Shown here: positions 51,642 through 60,322 of the stretch, in pieces
Numbering within the stretch: the first letter of the stretch is position 1
Layout of the letters: every line of letters starts with the position of its first letter
DNA from: Nibrella saemangeumensis
GTDB lineage: Bacteria; Bacteroidota; Bacteroidia; Cytophagales; Spirosomataceae
Assembly (NCBI RefSeq): GCF_039541915.1
Contig: NZ_BAABHD010000005.1
Location: 434,001 to 498,000 of the forward strand
Direction of reading: 5' to 3'
Length of the DNA stretch: 64,000 nt
The notes under the pieces: model-generated
Database searches by the model: none
What the model was told of the DNA's origin: nothing
Seen by the model: the letters and a program-made list of their open reading frames with translations, nothing else
Translations under genes and position numbers: made by a program

Positions 51642-51708
51642 AAAGAGCGGAAGAGTGAAAAGTTGGCGAAGCTAATCGCTCTTTCATTCTTTCGCTCTTT
51701 CACTCTTT
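51642..51708 (+). repeat. Tandem 8-mer inverted element downstream of rnr
   Basis: Right side is four perfect 8-bp units (51677-51708): CGCTCTTT, CATTCTTT, CGCTCTTT, CACTCTTT. The left side (51642-51657) has two inverted units, AAAGAGCG and GAAGAGTG, so the element folds into an imperfect hairpin. It begins 4 bp after the rnr stop and probably serves as terminator or 3' stabiliser. Confidence 0.75.
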
Positions 51709-51853
51709 GGTAAGGTTTCCCTAATAAAATTAACCCTGTCATAACAATTTGAGTTAATAGGATTGTCTGTCATGTACTGATATAATCTGGTAGCTGGAAT
51801 ACCTGAGTACTAGAGGAGTCAGGACACGCTAAAGCTACAATACAGCAATCTGA

Positions 51854-52669
51854 ATGGATACTAACCATATAAAAACCGACGAGGCTGAACCCCGGAAATA
51901 CGTTTTATCCCGACGGCTGGATAATCTGTTTATGGAGATGAACGAAGTGTTTCAGTTCATCGTCCGGTTCTTCCGGGAGGTCTTCGTCCCCCCCTATGAG
52001 TTCAAAGAAATTGTTAAGCAATGTTATGAGGTAGGGGTTCAATCGCTGCCGCTGATTTCGCTAACGGGTTTTATTACCGGCATTGTATTTACCAACCAGT
52101 CTCGTCCGTCACTGGCGGAGTTCGGGGCCGTTTCGTGGCTGCCCGCGCTGATTGCTATTGCCATTGTGCGGGCCCTGGCTCCGCTGGTAACAGCGCTGAT
52201 TGCGGCCGGCCGGGTAGGCTCCAACATGGGGGCCGAGCTGGGGTCGATGAAAGTAACGGAACAGATTGATGCGATGGAGGTTTCGGCCACAAATCCATAC
52301 AAATTCCTGGTCGTTAGCCGGGTACTGGCTACAACCTTCATGATTCCTACGCTGACGCTGTATACCATGTTCGTCGCCTTGATGGGAGCTTATATTAATG
52401 TAAACCAGAATGAGCAAACCAGTTTTGCCTCGTATGTCGAACAGGTTTTTGGGGCAATTACCTTTCTGGATGTGTTTGCTTCCATCATCAAAGCCTTTGT
52501 GTTCGGGTTCACCATCGGGATGGTCGGCTGCTACAAGGGCTACAATTCGTCAAAAGGAACAGAAGGTGTGGGTAAGGCAGCCAACGCGTCGGTGGTAACA
52601 TCGATGTTCCTGGTATTTATTGAGGAGTTGTTATCGCTTCAGATTGTAAACGCCATACGGTCCATGTAA
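51854..52669 (+). CDS. mlaE: MlaE-type ABC transporter permease
   Basis: 271 residues. Permease of the lipid-trafficking MCE/Mla system. About five transmembrane helices; conserved segments LISLTGFITGIVFTNQSRPSLAEFG, GRVGSNMGAELGSMKVTEQIDAMEV and GYNSSKGTEGVGKAANASVV. First gene of a compact mlaE-mlaF-mlaD operon with 2-bp gaps. Confidence 0.94.
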   Translation: MDTNHIKTDEAEPRKYVLSRRLDNLFMEMNEVFQFIVRFFREVFVPPYEFKEIVKQCYEVGVQSLPLISLTGFITGIVFTNQSRPSLAEFGAVSWLPALIAIAIVRALAPLVTALIAAGRVGSNMGAELGSMKVTEQIDAMEVSATNPYKFLVVSRVLATTFMIPTLTLYTMFVALMGAYINVNQNEQTSFASYVEQVFGAITFLDVFASIIKAFVFGFTIGMVGCYKGYNSSKGTEGVGKAANASVVTSMFLVFIEELLSLQIVNAIRSM

Positions 52670-52671
52670 TT

Positions 52672-53451
52672 ATGGAAGAAAAGGCGAACACACATATCAA
52701 TAAACAGGAAGCCGTTATCAGCATCCGGGGGTTAACCAAATCTTTCGGTGATCTGCACGTCCTGCGCGGGGTTGACCTGGATGTATTCAGGGGCGAAAAC
52801 CTGGTCGTGCTGGGACGTTCGGGGACAGGCAAGTCGGTATTGATTAAAATTATTGCCGGTCTGCTGATGCCGGATGCGGGCACGGTAACGGTACTGGGGC
52901 AGGACGTGGCCCGGTTGTCGACAAAAGAACTTGACCAGCTCAGGCTGAAAGTAGGATTCTCATTTCAGAACAGCGCTCTGTACGACAGTATGACCATCCG
53001 GGAGAACCTGGAATTTCCGCTGGTGCGCAACGTTCGGAATCTCAGCCGGCAGGACATCAATCATGCCGTTGAAGAAGCCCTGGAAGATGTCGGACTAAGT
53101 CAGACCATTAACCAGATGCCGTCTGAATTATCGGGTGGCCAGCGGAAGCGGATTGGCATTGCCCGGACGCTAATCCTGAAGCCTGAAATCATGCTGTATG
53201 ATGAACCAACGGCCGGTCTCGACCCCATTACCTCCGTTGACATAAACAACCTGATAAACGAGGTGCAGGAAAAACACCATAGCACCTCCATTGTTATTAC
53301 CCACGACCTTACCTGCGCCAAAATGGTGGGTAACCGGGTGGCTATGCTGCTCGACGGCCGGTTTGAGCGGCAGGGTACCTTTGAAGAAGTATTTGAGTCA
53401 AACGACGACGAGCGGGTACAGGCTTTTTACAATTACAACTTTGTGACATAG
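52672..53451 (+). CDS. mlaF: MlaF-type ABC transporter ATP-binding protein
   Basis: 259 residues. Walker A GRSGTGKSVLIKIIAGL (about 50), Q-loop FQNSALYDSMTIRENL, signature LSGGQRKRIGIARTL, Walker B IMLYDEPTAGLDP and H-loop VITHDLTCAKMVGNRV. It energises the MlaE permease for phospholipid movement between the membranes. The start is 2 bp after the mlaE stop. Confidence 0.95.
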   Translation: MEEKANTHINKQEAVISIRGLTKSFGDLHVLRGVDLDVFRGENLVVLGRSGTGKSVLIKIIAGLLMPDAGTVTVLGQDVARLSTKELDQLRLKVGFSFQNSALYDSMTIRENLEFPLVRNVRNLSRQDINHAVEEALEDVGLSQTINQMPSELSGGQRKRIGIARTLILKPEIMLYDEPTAGLDPITSVDINNLINEVQEKHHSTSIVITHDLTCAKMVGNRVAMLLDGRFERQGTFEEVFESNDDERVQAFYNYNFVT

Positions 53452-53453
53452 AG

Positions 53454-54515
53454 ATGAGCGCATCAGATAATAAACGAGCAGTAACAGTCGGGATCTTTGT
53501 CATTCTCGGCATCGCCATATTGGTAGTGGGCATACTTGTCCTGGGTGGACAACAGAAGCGATTCACCAAAAATATTCAGGTCACCGCCACGTTTGATGAT
53601 GTGGCGGGTTTGAAGGTAGGTAACAACGTCTGGTTCTCCGGCGTAAAAATCGGCACAGTCAGAACCCTGCGGTTTATCGGTAACTCGCAGGTGGAAGTGG
53701 GCATGAACATCGAAGAAAAATCAGCCCATTTCATCCGGAAAGACGCCAAAGCGACCATTAGCTCGGAAGGCTTTATCGGCAATAAATTGGTCATGCTGGT
53801 GGGCGGCACCACCCGTTTCCCAACCGTTGAAGATGGGGACAAACTTCAGACAGAAGCTGCCCTCAGCGCCGACCAGATCATGGAAACCTTACAGGAAAAC
53901 AACGTCAATCTGTTGAAAGTAACAACTGACTTCACGACCCTGATGAATCGTATTAAGCAGGGAAAAGGCACTGTAGGGGCAATATTAATGGATTCAGTGC
54001 TGGCTGATAATGTGCGGGCTACCGTAGCGAACCTCCAGCGGACTTCGAACAACGCAGCTCAGGTCTCCGGCTCATTAAATCAGTATGCCGCCAAATTAAA
54101 TAATAAAGGCAGTCTGGCTAATGAACTGGTAACCGATACTATTATTATGGCACGCCTGCGAACATCGGCCAATAGCCTTCAGCAGGCCTCCTCAACGGCA
54201 GTTTCCATGGCCAATAACCTGGAGCAGACCAGTGAGAAGGTCAGCCGGAAAATAGACAATCCCAATTCCCCCCTGGGAGTACTCATCAGCGACGAAGCGA
54301 CGGCACGCAACCTGAAAGGTACGCTGCGGAATCTGGAGAGCAGCACGCAAAAGCTGGATGAAAACATGGAAGCGCTCCAGCATAACTTTCTGCTAAGAGG
54401 TTTCTTTAAGAAAAGAGCGAAAGAGGAGGCTAAGGAACAGGAGAAAAACCGCACCCGACCCGCTACCCAGACGGCCGTGCAGCAAAACGTGGATACAACG
54501 GGCGTGCAGAAATAA
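53454..54515 (+). CDS. mlaD: MlaD-type MCE domain protein
   Basis: 353 residues. One N-terminal transmembrane helix (about 11-32), an MCE domain (about 38-118; TATFDDVAGLKVGNNVWFSGVKIGTVRTL), then a long helical/coiled-coil region (about 130-325) and a charged C-terminal tail (KKRAKEEAKEQEKNR). It would bind lipid in the periplasm. mlaA, mlaB and mlaC are not adjacent, as is common in Bacteroidota. Confidence 0.92.
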   Translation: MSASDNKRAVTVGIFVILGIAILVVGILVLGGQQKRFTKNIQVTATFDDVAGLKVGNNVWFSGVKIGTVRTLRFIGNSQVEVGMNIEEKSAHFIRKDAKATISSEGFIGNKLVMLVGGTTRFPTVEDGDKLQTEAALSADQIMETLQENNVNLLKVTTDFTTLMNRIKQGKGTVGAILMDSVLADNVRATVANLQRTSNNAAQVSGSLNQYAAKLNNKGSLANELVTDTIIMARLRTSANSLQQASSTAVSMANNLEQTSEKVSRKIDNPNSPLGVLISDEATARNLKGTLRNLESSTQKLDENMEALQHNFLLRGFFKKRAKEEAKEQEKNRTRPATQTAVQQNVDTTGVQK

Positions 54516-54567
54516 TCAGCTGCCGTTCATGGTCGACACTAAGGCCATCAGCGATTTAGCGTAAGGT

Positions 54568-54621
54568 AATAGAGGTTTAGGTGGTTATGCTTACCTTAGC
54601 ATAATTCCCTAAACCTCTATT
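54568..54621 (+). terminator. 14-bp hairpin ending 3 bp before the NmrA-type gene
   Basis: Perfect stem AATAGAGGTTTAGG (54568-54581) / CCTAAACCTCTATT (54608-54621), with an inner TTATGCT/AGCATAA stem in the loop. It is followed by TTT and the next ATG at 54625. It reads as the mla-operon terminator, but its position means the next gene either is leaderless or has a structured leader. Confidence 0.7.
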
Positions 54622-54624
54622 TTT

Positions 54625-55557
54625 ATGATACTTATTGTTGGAGCCACCGGGGTACTCGGACACGAGGCCGCCCTGCAACTACTGGCAGCAGGCCGATCGG
54701 TACGTGCCATGGTGCGCAACCCCGAAAAAGCCGCTGATCTGCAGCAGTTGGGAGCCGAAATTGTACAGGGTGACCTAACTGACCCGGCCTCGGTAGCCAA
54801 AGCCTGCCAGGGTGCAGAGGTTGTCCTGGCAGCCGCTCACAGCCTGATGGGCCGGGGTAAATACCGCTCAGAAAACGTGGATGATGCCGGGCACCGTACC
54901 TTGATTGATGCGGCAAAAGAAGCCGGCGTTCGCCATTTCATCTATACCTCCATTCAAGGAGCAGGCCCCGATCACCCCTTCGATTTTGATCGCATCAAAT
55001 ACCAGATTGAACAATACCTCATTCATAGCGGGATGACCTACACCATTCTGCGTCCATCAGCCTTTATGGAACTGCATGCCCATACCCTAATGGGCAAAGA
55101 TATTTTGGTAAAAGGTAAGACCACCATATTCGGGCAAGGCAACAATCCCACAAACTTTGTCTCTGTCCGCGACATTGCCCGTTTGATTACCATTTCGTTA
55201 AATGACCCCAAAGCGCATAATCGAATTATTGATATAGGCGGACCGACCAACCCTACCAAAAACGAAGTAGCTAACCTCTACGGTCGTCTGGCAGGTGTAA
55301 CCCCCAGAATCGGGCATATGTCACGAGGTACCCTGAGGGTTCTGTCCAGAGTTATAAGACCCTTCCACCCCGGCATTGGCCGGATTATGGAGATGAGTGC
55401 CGCCATGGACGAAATCGATGCAACCATGGACATGAGCGAGACCCTGAAAGACTTCCCCCTGAAGCTAACCACCATTGAGGAGTTTGTTCAGGAGCAGGTG
55501 GCAAACCATAAGTCGCCCGCTACTTCCCCATCGACTGCGTCACCGGTTCGCGGCTGA
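54625..55557 (+). CDS. NmrA-type NAD(P)-binding atypical SDR
   Basis: 310 residues. Rossmann dinucleotide motif ILIVGATGVLGHEAALQLLAAG (residues 2-22), where the Gly-x-x-Gly-x-x-Gly pattern is clear, then AMVRNPEKAADLQQLGAEIVQGDLTDPASV (atypical SDR/NmrA signature) and FIYTSIQGAG, with Y absent from the usual YxxxK position. It may be a redox sensor or a reductase for a small molecule. Its start is fixed by the Rossmann motif and lies directly after a strong hairpin. Its 3' end overlaps the convergent 1077-residue gene by 38 bp. Confidence 0.85.
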   Translation: MILIVGATGVLGHEAALQLLAAGRSVRAMVRNPEKAADLQQLGAEIVQGDLTDPASVAKACQGAEVVLAAAHSLMGRGKYRSENVDDAGHRTLIDAAKEAGVRHFIYTSIQGAGPDHPFDFDRIKYQIEQYLIHSGMTYTILRPSAFMELHAHTLMGKDILVKGKTTIFGQGNNPTNFVSVRDIARLITISLNDPKAHNRIIDIGGPTNPTKNEVANLYGRLAGVTPRIGHMSRGTLRVLSRVIRPFHPGIGRIMEMSAAMDEIDATMDMSETLKDFPLKLTTIEEFVQEQVANHKSPATSPSTASPVRG

Positions 55558-58500
55558 ACAGAATCCAGTCAAGGACCATCAGGTTAGCCGTTTTGGCCTC
55601 GGCGTTCCGGAAAACAACGTACAAATCTGCCGGCGCGCCGGGGTTACTAATGGCCGCCGACACGGTCTGCCATTGCAACTCCCGCCGGTTAGCGCCGGCC
55701 GCAGGGGTCACCGTAGCCGTACCGAGCAGTTTACCCGAGGGTGAGTTACTCCTGACCTCAATTTGTCCACCCCGTGCCGGTGCCGCTACCTGGAACGCTA
55801 ATTGACTGATGCCGTTCAGATCGATGCTTTTGAAGCCGATGTAGGAGCCATCTTTGATGTCACCCACCCAGGTCTGGCTGCTGCCGTCCTGGTGTTTAAT
55901 GTCTACTTTGTTTGAGAACTCATAACTTTCGGCCTGTACCTTCGGGTGACGCAGCACATACATCTTACGGCCGGTGAGTGGCCCGGTAACCGGGTTGCCT
56001 TTATCGGTATAACTGGCCGTTACTACATAATTGCCCGGCTCTTTATCGGTGTTGGTATGCTCCTTAAACGTGTACGTTCCCTGTAACGGTAAGCTCCTGG
56101 TTTCATCCGCCAGTGACAGAATATACCGCACCATATCGCTGGCTTCCTGTTCGGTATGCTGCGGGTGCGCCGACATCATGTTTTTGCCCCAGTTCCCATT
56201 GCCACCCATAATAATCTTTTTGGACAGCATGGCCACTGCGTTTTCGTTGGTGCCCTTGTAGCGCTTGGCTACCTCCATCCAGGTTGGGCCTATGGACTTG
56301 GTGTTCATCGAATGGCAGGCCTTGCAATCACTGTTGTTGACCAACTCTCTACCCTGCAGGTATTTAGCCGACACATCGCCTGCAGCCTGGCTGTTCGACG
56401 CCAGCAGCGCCAGGTCTTTTCCTTCGGCCAGATAGTCTACGGCAAACTTTACCTGCTTCGGCAGAATGCCTTTGTTCAGGCTGCCATCTTCTTTGTCCTT
56501 CACCGTTACCGTATAAGCCAGTGGTGTTTTGTCGAAGTAAAAGGTGCGGTTTCCTTTGACAGCAATGTTTACCTCGGGGGTTTCGTTGCCTACTTTTATC
56601 TCCTGCTCAGTAGTCGCCTTCTGGCCTTCAGCATCAGTCACGGTGAGCTTCATGCGATACACGCCCGGCTTGCTGTAGGTAAACGTAGGCTCCAAAGCAG
56701 CCGATTGTTGCCCATTGCCCGACCCCCACTGGTAGGTCAGCTTATCGCCCCGGTCGTAGTCAAACGACTCTTTGGCCGATAGTTTCACCGTCATTGGGGA
56801 AGCTCCGACCGTTTTGGAAGCGACAATTTTAGCCACCGGGCGACGGTTCCCTTCGGAATACTCAATCCGCAGCAGTTGCGAATCCGGATTCCGGGCAAAG
56901 TAGTTAGCGCCGTAAGCCAGAATGTACATAGCTCCATCGCGTCCAAACTTCATGTCGATTGGCTTAGAAACAAACGTGTTCGGCAGGAACGATTCGATTT
57001 GTTTTAGGTCACCCCCCTCGGTAAACGTCAGCACTTTTATCCAGTTCCGCGCCCACTCGTAGATAAACATCTTGTTGTCGTAGTACCTGGGGAATTTGAC
57101 CGTAGACTTGGCCGGATAGTCGCCGGCGTAGTAGAACGGTCCGGCCATGGCGCTTCGAGAGCCGGTTCCCAGCATCGGAAACTCTTCCGACTTTTCATAT
57201 GGATACCAGATCATGGCCTTCTGGGCGGGCGGTAGCACTTTGGAGCCAGTATTGTTCGGTGATTCGTTGACAGGCCGCTCAGGATTGAATACAGTTCCAA
57301 CCTTATTGGTGGCGAAATCGAAATCGGCGTAAGCTTTGTTATTGCCGACAAAATAAGGCCAGCCGAAGTTACCGGGCCTGCGTGCCTGGTTCCACTCATC
57401 CTGGCTCTTGGGTCCGCGCTCGTTGGCCTGTCCACCGTCTGGGCCTACATCACCCCAGTACAGAAAGCCCCGCTTATCGACCCAGATGCGGTACGGATTT
57501 CGGGCTCCCATTACGTAGATTTCAGGCCGCCCCTGCGAACCATCTTTCGGGAACAGATTACCGTCAGGTATGGTATACGAACCATCCGGCTGCACTTTTA
57601 TCCGCAGAATCTTGCCCCGCAGGTCGTGCGTATTACCCGATGACTTCTGTGCATCGAACGGACCACGACCCGGCCGTTCGTCGATAGGCGTAAAGCCGTC
57701 AGACTCTTTAGAGCTGGTATTGTCGCCGGTGGAGAGGTACAGATTACCATCCGGTCCGAAGTATACGTTACCCGCCGAGTGGCAGCAGGTTTCGCGTTGC
57801 ACCGGCACCTGCATCACAATCTTCTCCGATTTGAGAAGCAGGCTGTCGCCGTTAAAGACAAACCGCGACAGGTTCTGCACCGGCTTATCGCCCACCGGCG
57901 AATAGTACAGGTACACATAGTGGTTATCCTCAAACTTCGGGTCCAGTTCCATCCCGAGCAGACCATCCTCGTAGTTACCGGTGATATGTACCGGCAGTTT
58001 GTTAATGGTCTTAGTGGCTTTGGTGGCCGGGCTATACAGCTTAATAGCTCCTTTGCGCTCTACGTACATTACCCGTCCATCATTCATTACCTCCATTTCA
58101 ATAGGCTCGTCCATAAATGAGTCCAGCACTGAAATGGCAAAGCGGTTTTCTTCGGGAGTACGCGACGTACGGGCATTCTTATAGTTTAACTCACGGCCGG
58201 TCATGGCAAATTTGATGCCTTCCAACAAGCGGCTAGCGTAGCTGTCGTTGGTAAAGCTTTCGGCGGTTCCGCCCGCACTGGTGTAGTATACGCGGCCACC
58301 GTCATACTGGCTGGTCCATCCGCCATCGGTCTGCTTGGCCTTATCCGGCCCAAACATTTGGTTAAACCACGGCCATTGGTAGTTGGTAAAGCCACCGGCG
58401 TTGATAACCACCAGACCGCCACCCGCTTGCACAAATCGTTCAAAGTCGTTCTGCTGCCAGGTATCCAGCACATCAGGTGAGGTACCCAGCAATACTACTG

Positions 58501-58753
58501 CCCGATAGTTCTTCAGCGAGTCCTCCGAAATATAGGCTGTATTCGACGTTGTATCGACATCAATATTATTTTTCTGCGCCAACGCCATAAATGACCGGGC
58601 CGCAGCCGTAGCCGGAGACTGATTGACGGTATTCCGGAAGAACACAAGCAATTTATCTTCTTTGCGGCTATTCCACCCGAGTAACACCAGCAACAGTAAT
58701 CCGCTGAGGGTTGAGGTAGCGAGGGCAGATACCCGGTTCTCTATCTTAAACAT
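55520..58753 (-). CDS. Multidomain exported protein: ThuA / sugar dehydrogenase / PKD / cytochrome c / CBM
   Basis: 1077 residues from ATG 58753 (MFKIENRVSALATS, a proper signal peptide; the frame also opens upstream at 58822). Domains: ThuA-like (about 32-215; LLGTSPDVLDTW, VQAGGGLVVINAGG), PQQ/GSDH-type beta-propeller (about 230-620; GLLGMELDPKFEDNHYVY, GDNTSSKESDG), PKD (about 640-725), cytochrome c with CKACH at about residue 810, and a C-terminal CBM6-like module (about 930-1070; VQAESYEFSN...GSYIGFKSIDL). It likely oxidises a carbohydrate at the cell surface; substrate unknown. Confidence 0.88.
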   Translation of the reverse strand: MFKIENRVSALATSTLSGLLLLVLLGWNSRKEDKLLVFFRNTVNQSPATAAARSFMALAQKNNIDVDTTSNTAYISEDSLKNYRAVVLLGTSPDVLDTWQQNDFERFVQAGGGLVVINAGGFTNYQWPWFNQMFGPDKAKQTDGGWTSQYDGGRVYYTSAGGTAESFTNDSYASRLLEGIKFAMTGRELNYKNARTSRTPEENRFAISVLDSFMDEPIEMEVMNDGRVMYVERKGAIKLYSPATKATKTINKLPVHITGNYEDGLLGMELDPKFEDNHYVYLYYSPVGDKPVQNLSRFVFNGDSLLLKSEKIVMQVPVQRETCCHSAGNVYFGPDGNLYLSTGDNTSSKESDGFTPIDERPGRGPFDAQKSSGNTHDLRGKILRIKVQPDGSYTIPDGNLFPKDGSQGRPEIYVMGARNPYRIWVDKRGFLYWGDVGPDGGQANERGPKSQDEWNQARRPGNFGWPYFVGNNKAYADFDFATNKVGTVFNPERPVNESPNNTGSKVLPPAQKAMIWYPYEKSEEFPMLGTGSRSAMAGPFYYAGDYPAKSTVKFPRYYDNKMFIYEWARNWIKVLTFTEGGDLKQIESFLPNTFVSKPIDMKFGRDGAMYILAYGANYFARNPDSQLLRIEYSEGNRRPVAKIVASKTVGASPMTVKLSAKESFDYDRGDKLTYQWGSGNGQQSAALEPTFTYSKPGVYRMKLTVTDAEGQKATTEQEIKVGNETPEVNIAVKGNRTFYFDKTPLAYTVTVKDKEDGSLNKGILPKQVKFAVDYLAEGKDLALLASNSQAAGDVSAKYLQGRELVNNSDCKACHSMNTKSIGPTWMEVAKRYKGTNENAVAMLSKKIIMGGNGNWGKNMMSAHPQHTEQEASDMVRYILSLADETRSLPLQGTYTFKEHTNTDKEPGNYVVTASYTDKGNPVTGPLTGRKMYVLRHPKVQAESYEFSNKVDIKHQDGSSQTWVGDIKDGSYIGFKSIDLNGISQLAFQVAAPARGGQIEVRSNSPSGKLLGTATVTPAAGANRRELQWQTVSAAISNPGAPADLYVVFRNAEAKTANLMVLDWILFSREPVTQSMGK

Positions 58754-58890
58754 ATCTAAAAAGCCTCTATCAGTTTGGGTTTTGCCACATAGCGTGGCCT
58801 TCTGTAAAAGCATAATCCTCATAATTTTACTTTTTGTTTGACCAGTTAGCGGCTATTCTATAGATTGCCACCCTGACATCTGCTACTTCT

Positions 58891-59325
58891 ATGGACGAAT
58901 TTATGCAAGAGGCCATCCGGCAGGCCCGCAAGAGCCTCGACGAAGGCGGTATTCCGATCGGCTCGGCGCTGGTAAAAGACGGTAAACTGGTTGCCTCCGG
59001 CCACAACAAACGCGTACAGGAAGACAACCCCATTCTGCACGGCGAAATGGACTGCCTCAACAATGCCGGGCGGGTCGGCTCCTTTCGGAATACCGTTATC
59101 TACTCCACCCTGATGCCATGCTATATGTGCGCCGGCACCATTGTGCAGTTCAAAATCCCTAAAGTGATTGTGGCCGAATCGCGCACGTTTGCCGGTGCCC
59201 GCGAATTTATGGAGCAGCATGGCGTGGAAGTAATCGATCTCGACCTGCCGGAGTGCGTGGAGATGATGAACCAGTTTATAGCTCAGAAGCCGGAGGTCTG
59301 GAACGAGGATATTGGCGAATTATAA
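58891..59325 (+). CDS. Cytosine/nucleoside deaminase (CDA zinc-binding family)
   Basis: 144 residues. Zinc and proton-shuttle motifs: HGEMDCLNNAGR (His-x-Glu, about residue 50) and PCYMCAGTIVQFKIPKVIV (P-C-x-x-C, about 77). The layout DEFMQEAIRQARKSLDEGGIPIGSALV resembles fungal-type cytosine deaminase (Fcy1) more than bacterial CodA or TadA. It probably deaminates a free base such as cytosine; substrate not proven. The stop is 8 bp from the convergent channel gene. Confidence 0.88.
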   Translation: MDEFMQEAIRQARKSLDEGGIPIGSALVKDGKLVASGHNKRVQEDNPILHGEMDCLNNAGRVGSFRNTVIYSTLMPCYMCAGTIVQFKIPKVIVAESRTFAGAREFMEQHGVEVIDLDLPECVEMMNQFIAQKPEVWNEDIGEL

Positions 59326-59333
59326 CAAGCTGT

Positions 59334-60179
59334 TTATAGATGTGTACCACAATATTTACAGTAGGTAGCGTCGTTATCGTGGCCTTCGCGGCCGCAGTTG
59401 GGACAGCTTTCAGGTGAGGTTCCTTTCTGAACAGCCGACATAAATTCGGTAGTGACAATACCGGTCGGAACGGCAATGATACCGTAGCCGCACAGCATGA
59501 TAAAAGCCGCAAACAGCCGTCCCAAAGGCGTTACCGGCGAAATATCGCCATAACCAACCGTAGTGAGGGTTACAATGGCCCAATAAATACTGGTTGGGAT
59601 GTTGTCAAATCCGTTTTCGCCACCCTCGATCAGGTACATAACAGACCCCATGATGGTAACCAGAATAAGGATAACCAGCATAAAGACACTGATCTTGATG
59701 TAGCTGCGGTAGAGGGCCTGTGTGATAACGCGGCCTTCGGCAATAAAATGCCACATTTTCAGGATGCGAAAAATACGCAGCAGCCGCAGCGCCCGAACCA
59801 CCAGCAAATATGGCGCTCCTGATAGAAAAAGGCTGAAGTATGTCGGGAGTATAGCAAACAGGTCTACTATGCCCATGAAACTAAAGACATAAGCCAGCGG
59901 CTTGCGAATGCTGATGAGCCGGAGAACATATTCCAGGGTAAACAGAATGGTAAACAACCACTCAGCCCTGTATAGCCATTCACCATAGCGCAGGGAAAAA
60001 GACTCAACGCTGTCTATGATAACTACCCCAATGCTCAACAGAATGGCCCAGATCAGGGTAATGTCAAAGGCCCTTCCCCCCGGTGTATCGTTTTCATAAA
60101 TAATCTCGTGAAGCCATCGTTGCCAGGCCCGATCGCCCTTTTGTTCAGGGGGCAATTCACGATTTTGTTTCGATTTCAT
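59334..60179 (-). CDS. Voltage-gated-type potassium channel with C-terminal zinc ribbon
   Basis: 281 residues. Six transmembrane segments: S1-S4 with an Arg-rich S4 (LVVRALRLLRIFRILKMW, about 128-145), then S5, the pore helix with selectivity filter TTVGYGDISP (about 205) and S6. The last 30 residues are a zinc ribbon: CPNCG and CKYCG. KvAP-like channels do not usually carry a zinc ribbon; the cytosolic ribbon could be a metal or redox sensor. K+ selectivity follows from the TVGYG filter. Confidence 0.9.
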   Translation of the reverse strand: MKSKQNRELPPEQKGDRAWQRWLHEIIYENDTPGGRAFDITLIWAILLSIGVVIIDSVESFSLRYGEWLYRAEWLFTILFTLEYVLRLISIRKPLAYVFSFMGIVDLFAILPTYFSLFLSGAPYLLVVRALRLLRIFRILKMWHFIAEGRVITQALYRSYIKISVFMLVILILVTIMGSVMYLIEGGENGFDNIPTSIYWAIVTLTTVGYGDISPVTPLGRLFAAFIMLCGYGIIAVPTGIVTTEFMSAVQKGTSPESCPNCGREGHDNDATYCKYCGTHL

Positions 60180-60266
60180 AGGCGAACAGGCTCGTTTGTA
60201 AAAATGTCGATTGGCTAAACTATCAGCGGATGGATACTGGGAAACGTGAATATAAACAAGCTGTTT

Positions 60267-60274
60267 TAGCTTTG
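60267..60274 (+). promoter_or_regulatory. -7 promoter element for the gene upstream of miaA
   Basis: TAGCTTTG, a match to TAnnTTTG, about 50 bp before the ATG at 60323. It would drive the unknown gene and miaA, which overlaps it. Confidence 0.55.
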
Positions 60275-60322
60275 CCTCTGGTTTAAATAAAATAGACGTT
60301 GTTTTCAGACCAACTACTTTCT

